NCBI GenBank assembly: GCA_910578075.1
Contig: CAJTPK010000014.1
Span: 1-64,000 of the forward strand
Origin: an uncultured Muribaculaceae bacterium
GTDB taxonomy: Bacteria; Bacteroidota; Bacteroidia; Bacteroidales; Muribaculaceae
Length of the DNA: 64,000 nucleotides
Direction of reading: 5' to 3'
The translations under genes were made by a program, and so were the position numbers. Shown piece after piece: positions 10,699-18,239 of the stretch. The first letter of the stretch is position 1; the number at the start of each line of letters is the position of its first letter. The notes under the pieces were generated by a model, which had not been told where the DNA came from, did not search any database, and saw only the letters and a list, made by a program, of their open reading frames with translations.

Positions 10699-11856
10699 AT
10701 GAACAAAATACAGTTAACCGCTATAACTACTCTGATAATATCGTTATTTCTACCCGCCGGATTATCCGCCGGGGAAAGGAGCGACAGCGTTTCCACATCC
10801 GCCATGCCTCCTCTTGTGGCGGAAGTTATGGAACAAGATAATGAGGAGCCGGAACATAACTGGTGGAAACTTCTTAAGCAGGGGAAGCTGAATCTCGCCG
10901 ACACCACTGTGGAATATCCCAAATTCATGGGGTTCTGCGTCAAGGTCTATAATTGGGCTGACAAGACTTTCAATTCATATGACACCACATACGTTGTCGG
11001 AACCGGACGGAGATGGAAAGCACGGGTTGTATCCGACAACTGGGTGGACTCCTATTATCTCAATATAGAGAAAAAAATGCCGATACGCATGATGAGCGAC
11101 ATATATTGCAATGCCGGTGCATACGTGCAGTATATGGCTGTCAGCGTCGGATATTCGCTCGACATGAGTAACGTCATAGGTAACAAACCTTCAAACCATA
11201 AGAAGCTGGAGTTCAATTTCAATTGCGCACGCTTTAATATAGAGGGACATTACTGGGAAAACACCGGGGGATCATTTATCCGTACTTTCGGAAAATACGA
11301 TAATGGACATCTGATAAAAAGGGAATTTCCAGGTGTGACTCAAAAGACCATAGGCGTAAACGGTTATTTCTTTTTCAACAACCGTAAATTCGCGATGGGA
11401 GCTGCATATAACTTCTCCAAATTCCAGAAAAAAAGCGCCGGATCGGCAATCATAGGCTTCAACTACAACAATCTCGACATTTCTATGGATCTGTCGCGGA
11501 TACCGCAGGAGCTGAAACCATATCTCACAATTGACCCAAAGATTTACCGTTTCCACTACAATTCCTATTGTCTGATGAGCGGCTACAGCTTCAATTGGGT
11601 CATCAATCCTCACCTGCTGTTCAATATCAGCGCATTCCCCGGCATCGGATTCACCCATGCCTACGAAGACTCCGTAGAAAAAGATAGCAAACTCTTTGCC
11701 ATGACGCTCAAAGGCCAGAGTTCGATCACCTATAATTTAGGCGATTTTTTCGTGTGCGCCGTGGCAAAGCTTGATGGCAACTGGTATAATTCCGGAAACT
11801 ACTCATTTTTCTCATCTGTAGAAAACGCACAGATAAGCGTCGGAGTCCGCTTCTGA
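10699..11856 (+). CDS. DUF4421 family predicted outer-membrane protein
   Basis: A 385-residue protein with a clear Sec signal peptide (MNKIQLTAITTLIISLFLPAGLSAG) when started at ATG 10699; a longer frame from 10666 adds an unlikely prefix. After a short linker the sequence is rich in alternating aromatic/polar beta strands (for example VGRRWKARVVSDNWVDSYYLNIEK, FSKFQKKSAGSAIIGFNYNNLDISMDL) and ends in IGVRF-like QISVGVRF, as outer-membrane beta-barrels do. It resembles the Bacteroidetes family DUF4421. No function is known. It stands between mltG and ribD on the same strand, about 60 bp after mltG. Confidence 0.75.
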   Translation: MNKIQLTAITTLIISLFLPAGLSAGERSDSVSTSAMPPLVAEVMEQDNEEPEHNWWKLLKQGKLNLADTTVEYPKFMGFCVKVYNWADKTFNSYDTTYVVGTGRRWKARVVSDNWVDSYYLNIEKKMPIRMMSDIYCNAGAYVQYMAVSVGYSLDMSNVIGNKPSNHKKLEFNFNCARFNIEGHYWENTGGSFIRTFGKYDNGHLIKREFPGVTQKTIGVNGYFFFNNRKFAMGAAYNFSKFQKKSAGSAIIGFNYNNLDISMDLSRIPQELKPYLTIDPKIYRFHYNSYCLMSGYSFNWVINPHLLFNISAFPGIGFTHAYEDSVEKDSKLFAMTLKGQSSITYNLGDFFVCAVAKLDGNWYNSGNYSFFSSVENAQISVGVRF

Positions 11857-11879
11857 ATTATGAATCTGAATTTTGTATT

Positions 11880-12878
11880 ATGAATCATGAATATTACATG
11901 CACCGCGCCATTGAGTTGGCCAGAAAAGGAGCAGGATTTGTCTCCCCTAACCCCATGGTCGGCGCAGTCATTGTAGCTCCCGGCGGGAGAATAATCGGAG
12001 AAGGATGGCATCGCCGCTATGGTGGTCCTCACGCTGAAGTCAACGCTGTAGCATCAGTCAGGACAGAAGACGAGATGCTCCTTCCTGAATCAACCATATA
12101 CGTCTCTCTTGAACCCTGCTCCCACTATGGCAAGACCCCGCCATGCAGCAAACTCCTGATAGAAAAAAGATTCAGTCGTGTGGTAATCGGAATGCGTGAT
12201 CCATTCAAAGAGGTCAGCGGACGCGGCATCGCGATGCTGCGTGAAGCCGGGATAGAGGTGATTGAAAATGTACTCGAAAAAGAATGCCGTCATCTCAACC
12301 GCCGCTTCATCACAGCCCATACTCTTCACCGGCCATACATCCAACTGAAATGGGCACAGAGTGCCGATGGCTACATAGCCGCCATAAACTCCCAAGGGGA
12401 AGGAATACCTGTAAAGCTGTCAAATCCATTGACATCGGTAGAGATGCATCGTGAGCGGGCAATGGCAGACGCGATCCTTGCAGGAACCAACACTATAATT
12501 TCCGATAATCCGTCGCTGACCACCCGGTTATGGCCCGGAAAGTCTCCCCGTCCTGTTATTTTTACCTCCGCCCGCATCCCGGCAGATGCTGAAATCCTCA
12601 AACATAATCCGATAATACTCAGCAGCAGTCTTCCACTTGAAGAAAACATGAGACTGCTATATTCCGAGCATGGCATCACCTCCCTAATGGTAGAAGGAGG
12701 CAGGGAGATCCTGAATAGCTTTATATCCTGCGGACTCTTTGACAGCATCCGCATTGAGACTACCCCGCAACGCCTCCACTGCGGCATCCCCGCCCCCGCT
12801 CTCCCCCCATGTCTTCACCTCACCGACGACCGCACCGTCACCGGCCACCACATCCTCACCTACACCGCAGTCCCGTAG
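11880..12878 (+). CDS. ribD: Riboflavin biosynthesis deaminase/reductase RibD
   Basis: A 332-residue bifunctional enzyme for the second and third steps of riboflavin synthesis: deamination of the GTP-derived pyrimidine, then NADPH-dependent ribose reduction. The deaminase domain (1-145) carries the zinc site His51-Ala-Glu53 (GGPHAEVNAV), Cys80 and Cys89 (EPCSHYGKTPPC). The reductase domain (about 150-325) includes QLKWAQSADGYIA and the LMVEGGREILNSFI block. No FMN riboswitch is seen; the gene begins 23 bp after the DUF4421 gene. Its 3' end is followed by a fragment of the dispersed palindromic repeat and then the minus-strand defence module. Confidence 0.95.
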   Translation: MNHEYYMHRAIELARKGAGFVSPNPMVGAVIVAPGGRIIGEGWHRRYGGPHAEVNAVASVRTEDEMLLPESTIYVSLEPCSHYGKTPPCSKLLIEKRFSRVVIGMRDPFKEVSGRGIAMLREAGIEVIENVLEKECRHLNRRFITAHTLHRPYIQLKWAQSADGYIAAINSQGEGIPVKLSNPLTSVEMHRERAMADAILAGTNTIISDNPSLTTRLWPGKSPRPVIFTSARIPADAEILKHNPIILSSSLPLEENMRLLYSEHGITSLMVEGGREILNSFISCGLFDSIRIETTPQRLHCGIPAPALPPCLHLTDDRTVTGHHILTYTAVP

Positions 12879-12925
12879 CGCCTCGGCTCTGCGTGATTAC
12901 AATTTTTACCGGACAGCAATATTTT
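12879..12925 (+). repeat. Terminal fragment of the dispersed palindromic element
   Basis: Directly after ribD the sequence (GCGCCTCGGCTCTGCGTGA ... TTTTTACCGGACA) matches the right end of the longer copies at 40698-40986 and 55814-56096. Only about 45 bp of the right arm is present. It separates core ribD from the accessory rloAB module. Confidence 0.65.
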
Positions 12926-13022
12926 TATAAAACAGACTCTAAACCGGCCATAATCTGAGAAAACACCCCAATTATTTTTGACAAAAATAATTTTTTATAA
13001 AAATAAATCCATAGCAAGCCTG

Positions 13023-13727
13023 CTATTCCAACGTGGGCAATATACTTTCAGGATGTTCAAGTTCATCAACCAAAACATCGACGGTGGTGCATGGCTTGTG
13101 GCTTTTGTAGTCAAAAGAGTGTTCAAAGAATTTACGCAATTTCTGTGCGTTTATCTTTGCCTGATTTTCATTGCCGATTGCTTGGAGCAAAGCATATATT
13201 CCGGGGTCATTCTTTTTGTAATTGAAATTCGCATATCCGTCATGTTTACGGATCTCGTTTTCGAGTTTGGTTATGTAGTCTGCACGGGAGATTGCGGCAT
13301 CAAGATAGACAAAATGCAACAGATACCACAGCTCAAACGCCTCGTTCGTCCATGCCGGATAAAACCCTTTTCTTGATGCAAGCTGAATGGCTTCATTGAA
13401 ATCATTAAAGTCGTCTTTGTCAAACACTACCCAAACGCGGTCGAAAGGGAGTTGCCTTTGGCGTTAAAGCTGTATCTTGATGTCGGCCGCACGTTTTACC
13501 AATGCGCAGGTTGAACGACCTTCGCCTACAATTTCTTCGGAACGGACCTCTGAATAGCGGTCTTTTACAAGTTCCTGGAAATAATTAGGTTCGGTGCGTT
13601 CTCCTTCGCAGACTACAAGGAAACGCACAATCTTATCTCTTGTGGCAATTTTTCGCTTTTTGGCGGCTTTTGCCTCGCGCTTCTCCCTTTTGAGTTGCTC
13701 GATTTTTGATTTTGGCGGCTGTCCCAT
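13023..13727 (-). pseudogene. RloB-like protein gene interrupted by an in-frame TAA
   Basis: RloB-type protein, the usual partner of the RloA ATPase. The reading frame from ATG 13727 runs 87 codons, stops at TAA (13466-13464) and then continues in the same frame to 13023, for 234 codons in total. Both sides keep family features: IVRFLVVCEGERTEPNYFQEL before the stop, and FDRVWVVFDKDDFNDFNEAI, NEAFELWYLLHF and YKKNDPGIYALL after it. The N-terminus is very lysine-rich. Since there is no frame change, a single base substitution explains the break; sequencing error or readthrough are alternatives. It starts 4 bp after rloA, so the two formed an operon. RloB proteins are linked to Toprim-like nucleases, but the activity here is not shown. 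Confidence 0.8.
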
Positions 13728-13731
13728 ATTC

Positions 13732-14931
13732 TCAACTCATAAAAGGTATTGCACCGTAGCGACCATTGATATAATCCTTCTCAATGTTGCGGTCATTACG
13801 CACCTTGTTTCCTGCGTCATCACGGAATTCAACCAGTGAGTACAATTCAGTTGAATCGGTTTTATCCTTTTCGGTAAACCAGATTTGATCGCGGCGCAGA
13901 TATTGGAGATTCAGCAGATTGGTGTCGTGCGTAGCAAAGATAAGTTGCGCACCGTTGCGGTTAATCTCGCTATCCATGAAGAGCCCGATGATTTTGCGTG
14001 TAAGGAACGGGTGGAGCTTTGCATCAAGCTCATCAACCACAAGGATTTTGCCTGAAAGAATTGCATCGACAAGTGGCCCTGCAATCTCAATCATCTTCTT
14101 TGTTCCTTCTGATTCCATCTTGTCGGTAGGAAAACTTCGTTGTCCAACTATTTTCCCATTGTTATCAAATATGTTATGAACGGTCTTAGAATCCATAGTA
14201 TATTTATCGTCAAGGCTTGCGCAGACTTCTATTCCGTTAAAACCGAGTTTGGTTTGGTGCAATAACAACATTATTTCATCATCTCCCTGTTCTCGATACA
14301 TGATTTTTCTAAGTGTTCTATCTGCATATTCTTTTCCGTCCATTCCGGAAATATACTCAATACTTGAAAACCAATCAAGAATTGACTGTGATAGTTTTCC
14401 GTTAAGTTGTGCCACGAGCGATACGAACAAGCGATTTGAAGGCGTAGCGTCTTGTTTGCCATTACCCTCTGCAAAGCGTGTCTTGGAGATTTTGAACTCA
14501 TTTCCGCATCTCAAAAACAATTCAAATTCTCTTTCGCCCACCCGTTTTTCATAAAGCCATTCGGCAAGGATTTCATTGGCGGTATAATCAAAACCGTATC
14601 TGAATTTAGAGCCGTTCAGAGTGAACTGGATTTCAAAGGATGTCGGTTCTTCCGCCGATGTAAGGTCGAGGCAGAATGGTTCAGCATCGAGTTTATCTTT
14701 GGGATTTAACTTTACCGAGTTGAGGAGCACATCACGCATAGCTTTCAATGCTTTCAACACATTGCTTTTTCCGCTTGAGTTTGCCCCGTACATCACGGCG
14801 ACAGGGAGCAATTCCTCATCACAAGACTTTACTACGGCGCCCGACAACTCCTGAATTGAAGCCGCCTCCATGCTTAAAGTCATTTCATCTCTGAATGATC
14901 TGAAATTTTTGAATGTAAAGTTGATTAACAT
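13732..14931 (-). CDS. RloA-like AAA ATPase (ABC/OLD-type), defence-associated
   Basis: A 399-residue ATPase of the RecF/SMC-like group (AAA_15/AAA_21). The N-terminus MLINFTFKNFRSFRDEMTLS is typical, Walker A is GANSSGKS (49-56), and Walker B lies in KILVVDELDAKLHPFLTRKIIGLF, followed by the switch FATHDTNLL. It is complete, and the RloB-like partner starts 4 bp downstream. RloA/RloB pairs are known as accessory genes near restriction systems and resemble ATPase-plus-nuclease anti-phage systems such as Gabija, Septu and PARIS; the molecular trigger here is unknown. Because rloB is interrupted, the module may be inactive. The pair sits between ribD and a lipoprotein gene, flanked on one side by a repeat remnant. 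Confidence 0.85.
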   Translation of the reverse strand: MLINFTFKNFRSFRDEMTLSMEAASIQELSGAVVKSCDEELLPVAVMYGANSSGKSNVLKALKAMRDVLLNSVKLNPKDKLDAEPFCLDLTSAEEPTSFEIQFTLNGSKFRYGFDYTANEILAEWLYEKRVGEREFELFLRCGNEFKISKTRFAEGNGKQDATPSNRLFVSLVAQLNGKLSQSILDWFSSIEYISGMDGKEYADRTLRKIMYREQGDDEIMLLLHQTKLGFNGIEVCASLDDKYTMDSKTVHNIFDNNGKIVGQRSFPTDKMESEGTKKMIEIAGPLVDAILSGKILVVDELDAKLHPFLTRKIIGLFMDSEINRNGAQLIFATHDTNLLNLQYLRRDQIWFTEKDKTDSTELYSLVEFRDDAGNKVRNDRNIEKDYINGRYGAIPFMS

Positions 14932-15247
14932 ATTCTATCATGATTTTCTGCAAATATAGCAATAAAATTCAACCTAAAGTCTATTTTATGAGATTTTTTC
15001 TCAAATATCAAACTCTGCATACCATTCAATATAATAGATACGCAACAGAAGTCCATGCATAAAAAACGGTTCCGGTAGTTTCTTAAAATCATTTAAAATT
15101 CCCTTAAAATGATTTAAATTCAAAAAACATAGCGCGTTTTAGGGAATAATTCCCCAAGAAATGCTAAATTTGCAAGTTGAAACATCATGCCCCGGTCATA
15201 GCATACGCTGCGGGCGAGGCAATAACTTATAAGCAAACAACTACAAC
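14932..15247. other. Intergenic region between rloA and the DUF6242 gene
   Basis: 316 bp of A/T-rich sequence between divergent genes. It holds a minus-strand -7-like box TATATTTG (14958-14951) and a plus-strand box TAAATTTG (15165-15172) that would start the DUF6242 transcript. Three near-repeats of TTTAAAAT/CTTAAAATGATTTAAA lie at about 15083-15123. No gene is evident. Confidence 0.55.
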
Positions 15248-16747
15248 GTGAAGCTACTCAATACATTCCGCCGCTTTGCCGGCTGCCTGTTGGCTGGAGC
15301 TGCGGCTATCGGTGCCGTATCATGCAACGAAAAAACTGAGGAGGTGGAGATCTATCTCACACCGTCAAACGTGGCGGTAACAGCTTTTTCGCTAAACGAT
15401 GATTCCAAAGTGATGGAAAACCTTGACTCCGTGTTCTTCTCCATAGATCTTGACAACGGAGTCATCTTCAATGCGGACTCCCTCCCAGTAGGCACAGAGA
15501 TCGACAAGCTTGTCACTACCATAAAGTATTCAAGCTACGTCACTAAGGCAACCATCAAAATGGAAGATGGCAAAACCCGTACCGGAGAGGTTGATTATCT
15601 GACATCACCGACCGATTCTATCGACTTTACCGGCAAGGTGACCCTCACACTGTCAACCGACAATGACGCCATCTCCCGCACATACCGTATCAAGGTGAAT
15701 GTGCACAAAGAGAAGACCGATTCTCTGGTGTGGGGCGATAAAGCGTTCTCTAAGCTGCCGTCACGTCTCGAGAATCCCCGCAACCAGAAGAGTCTCGACT
15801 TCAACGGAAGAGCAATCTCTCTGATTGAGGAAAACGACGGTTCATACACGTTCGCCGCCTCCGACAATCTCTTCGAGGGGAATTGGCAAAAACGTGCCGT
15901 GACTTTCCCATTCACACCGCAGATACGCTCGCTATGCGCCACGACCAACAGTCTGGTAATACTTGCTGACAATGGTAGCATGTATAAATCAACCGATGGC
16001 ACGACTTGGACTGCCACAGGACAGACATGGGTATCAATGCTTGGAGCATATCTCGACACAGCAATTGGCATTCGTAACGGAGCCTCTGGTCTTGAATATG
16101 CACAATATCCTAAGAAAGACCTCGTTACAACTACAATTGACCCCGAATTCCCGACATCCGGCTACTCCAACTTCGTGATACTTGCAAACCAATGGACCTC
16201 TTCACCCGTTGGGTTCTTTGCCGGCGGCACACAGGCGGATGGCACACTCTCCGATGCCACATGGGCATTTGACGGAGCCAACTGGATCAAACTTGCCGAG
16301 GGTGGAATCCCCGCAGTGAAAGGGGCCTCCATAATACCCTATTACGGTTTCAGGTTCACATCTTCGACATGGACACAGACCGAATATCCGGTGTGGATGA
16401 TCATAGGCGGAAGTAAGAAAGACGGCACTCTCAACCGTACGGTATACATTTCCTACGACAATGGCGTGAACTGGGGACCGGGCAGTGAACTGCTCCAGCT
16501 TCCAAAAGAGATACCGACCATGACAGAATGTGACAACGTCGTTATGTCCGTGCGCAAGAAAGCCAATCTTTCCGATGCATGGAAGAAAGCGGCACGACGC
16601 TCACATAATGTTGAGGTAAATGGTGATGAAATCTACTGGGATTGTCCTTATATATACCTCATGGGTGGATTCAATCCTCAGGGAGAACTATATAATTCAA
16701 TATGGCGCGGTGTGCTCGCACGCCTCACCTTCACCCCTGTGATCTGA
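15248..16747 (+). CDS. DUF6242 family lipoprotein
   Basis: A 499-residue predicted lipoprotein: signal sequence with a lipobox-like AAAIGAVSC (Cys at about 26), then NEKTEEVEIYLTPSNVAVTAFSLNDD. The N-terminal part (to about 165) looks like a small beta-sandwich, and the C-terminal part carries kelch/sialidase-like repeats (SMYKSTDGTTWTATGQTW, FDGANWIKLAEGG, YISYDNGVNWGPGSELL). This architecture is seen in Bacteroidales proteins annotated DUF6242. Start is GTG 15248. It lies immediately upstream of the DUF6089-uppS-bamA group with a 14-bp gap, so it is probably cotranscribed with envelope genes. Function unknown; a surface or periplasmic role is inferred. Confidence 0.75.
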   Translation: MKLLNTFRRFAGCLLAGAAAIGAVSCNEKTEEVEIYLTPSNVAVTAFSLNDDSKVMENLDSVFFSIDLDNGVIFNADSLPVGTEIDKLVTTIKYSSYVTKATIKMEDGKTRTGEVDYLTSPTDSIDFTGKVTLTLSTDNDAISRTYRIKVNVHKEKTDSLVWGDKAFSKLPSRLENPRNQKSLDFNGRAISLIEENDGSYTFAASDNLFEGNWQKRAVTFPFTPQIRSLCATTNSLVILADNGSMYKSTDGTTWTATGQTWVSMLGAYLDTAIGIRNGASGLEYAQYPKKDLVTTTIDPEFPTSGYSNFVILANQWTSSPVGFFAGGTQADGTLSDATWAFDGANWIKLAEGGIPAVKGASIIPYYGFRFTSSTWTQTEYPVWMIIGGSKKDGTLNRTVYISYDNGVNWGPGSELLQLPKEIPTMTECDNVVMSVRKKANLSDAWKKAARRSHNVEVNGDEIYWDCPYIYLMGGFNPQGELYNSIWRGVLARLTFTPVI

Positions 16748-16761
16748 CACGAACCGACACT

Positions 16762-17451
16762 GTGAGCCGACTGACACTCATATCTATCACCTTCGCTTTC
16801 CTTCTTTTCCTATTTCCGCAAAGGTTAAAGGCTCAGGAGGATTACCGGTTTGACATCGGAGGCGGAGTAGGTATGACCGGGTATCTTGGAGATGCCAACA
16901 CCGCGAATCTGTGGGGAAACCCGGGATGGGATCTGGAATTGCTTTTCCGCTACATGGCAAATCCCAGGTGGGCATTCAAGACAAATTTCTACACAGGAAG
17001 CCTCAGCGGAGACTCCTCGAAGATGACCAACGTGTTTCCCGGAGGGGAGACTTATAAATTCTCAACCAATTTCTACGAATTAGGCGAGATGGTGGAATTC
17101 AATTTTTTCAATTACGGCATGGGAGAAACATACCGCAAGCTGAAACGCATCTCACCTTACATCGCCGCAGGAGTTGGTCTCACACTCTGGAGTGTGGACG
17201 GAAAAATGGGAGCTGCATTCAACATTCCGCTTGGAGTGGGAGTAAAATACAAGCTTTCCGAACGATGGAACATCGGATTTGAATTCCTTATGAAAAAGAC
17301 CTTCACAGACCGTCTTGACGGTGAAGCTCTGAAAGATCCGTATGGAATCAAAAGCTCGTTCATGAAGAATACCGACTGGTATTCGACCATGAGCATAACC
17401 ATAAGTTATGAATTCAGCAAACGCTGCGCAGTTTGCAACTATAAAGATTAA
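16762..17451 (+). CDS. DUF6089 family outer-membrane beta-barrel protein
   Basis: A 229-residue predicted small outer-membrane barrel. Starting at GTG 16762 gives a good signal peptide (SRLTLISITFAFLLFLFPQRLKAQ). A longer ORF from 16702 overlaps the preceding gene and is unlikely. The mature part begins EDYRFDIGGGVGMTGYLGDANT and shows alternating strands ending in YSTMSITISYEFSKRCAVC. The family regularly precedes uppS and bamA in Bacteroidetes, as here (8 bp before uppS), suggesting a role linked to outer-membrane assembly, but no activity is established. Confidence 0.8.
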   Translation: MSRLTLISITFAFLLFLFPQRLKAQEDYRFDIGGGVGMTGYLGDANTANLWGNPGWDLELLFRYMANPRWAFKTNFYTGSLSGDSSKMTNVFPGGETYKFSTNFYELGEMVEFNFFNYGMGETYRKLKRISPYIAAGVGLTLWSVDGKMGAAFNIPLGVGVKYKLSERWNIGFEFLMKKTFTDRLDGEALKDPYGIKSSFMKNTDWYSTMSITISYEFSKRCAVCNYKD

Positions 17452-17459
17452 CCGACATT

Positions 17460-18227
17460 ATGGAGGAAATAGAGAATAAACTTAAGATGCTTGATCCCAC
17501 GCGTATACCTGCCCATGTCGCCATCATCATGGACGGCAACGGACGCTGGGCACGCCAGCGCGCCCGAGAGCGCAGCGACGGTCATGCGGAGGGGGTGAAC
17601 AGCGTGAACCGCATTACCCGCTTTTCCTCTGACCTCGGTATCAAATATCTCACACTCTACGCTTTCTCCACAGAAAACTGGAACCGTCCTCAGGCGGAGG
17701 TTGACACCCTCATGCATCTTATCGGATGGACAATCCAGCGTGAGACTCCGGATCTTGTGGCTAATAACGTGAAGATCCATATCCTCGGTGAGACCGACAG
17801 ACTGCCGGCCGAGGTTAGAAAGAGCCTCCTGGATGGTGTCGAGGCTACCGCACATTGCACAGGACTGAACCTCCTGCTCTGCCTCAGCTACTCTTCCCGC
17901 TGGGAACTCACCCGCGCTGCAAAAATCATTGCAGAAAAAGCAGCTGCAGGAGAAATCAACCCTGCCGACATCAGCGAAGAGACTGTGACGGAAGCCCTAT
18001 CCACCAATTCGATTCCCGACCCCGATCTGCTGATACGCACCGGAGGAGAGCAACGCATCTCCAACTTCCTGCTATGGCAGATAGCATACAGCGAACTTTA
18101 TTTCACACCGATCCTTTGGCCGGATTTCGACAACAGCGCCTATCTTGACGCTCTGCTCGAATACCAAAGCCGCGAACGTCGCTTCGGCAAAACATCCGAC
18201 CAGGTGAAGAACCCTTCCATTATATAA
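17460..18227 (+). CDS. uppS: Isoprenyl transferase (undecaprenyl diphosphate synthase)
   Basis: A 255-residue cis-prenyltransferase that extends farnesyl diphosphate with isopentenyl diphosphate to the C55 carrier used for peptidoglycan and surface glycans. The catalytic motif HVAIIMDGNGRWA (Asp25) is followed by RARERSDGHAEGVNSV, the YLTLYAFSTENWNRP block and the C-terminal PDPDLLIRTGGEQRISNFLLWQIAYSELYF signature. Length and motifs are normal. It is placed directly between the DUF6089 gene and bamA (12 bp gap). Confidence 0.96.
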   Translation: MEEIENKLKMLDPTRIPAHVAIIMDGNGRWARQRARERSDGHAEGVNSVNRITRFSSDLGIKYLTLYAFSTENWNRPQAEVDTLMHLIGWTIQRETPDLVANNVKIHILGETDRLPAEVRKSLLDGVEATAHCTGLNLLLCLSYSSRWELTRAAKIIAEKAAAGEINPADISEETVTEALSTNSIPDPDLLIRTGGEQRISNFLLWQIAYSELYFTPILWPDFDNSAYLDALLEYQSRERRFGKTSDQVKNPSII

Positions 18228-18239
18228 ACCATATTTACG

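Noticed and set aside
11856..11900. FMN riboswitch before ribD
   Set aside because: Only 23 bp separates ribD from the previous gene and no RFN-like conserved segments are visible.
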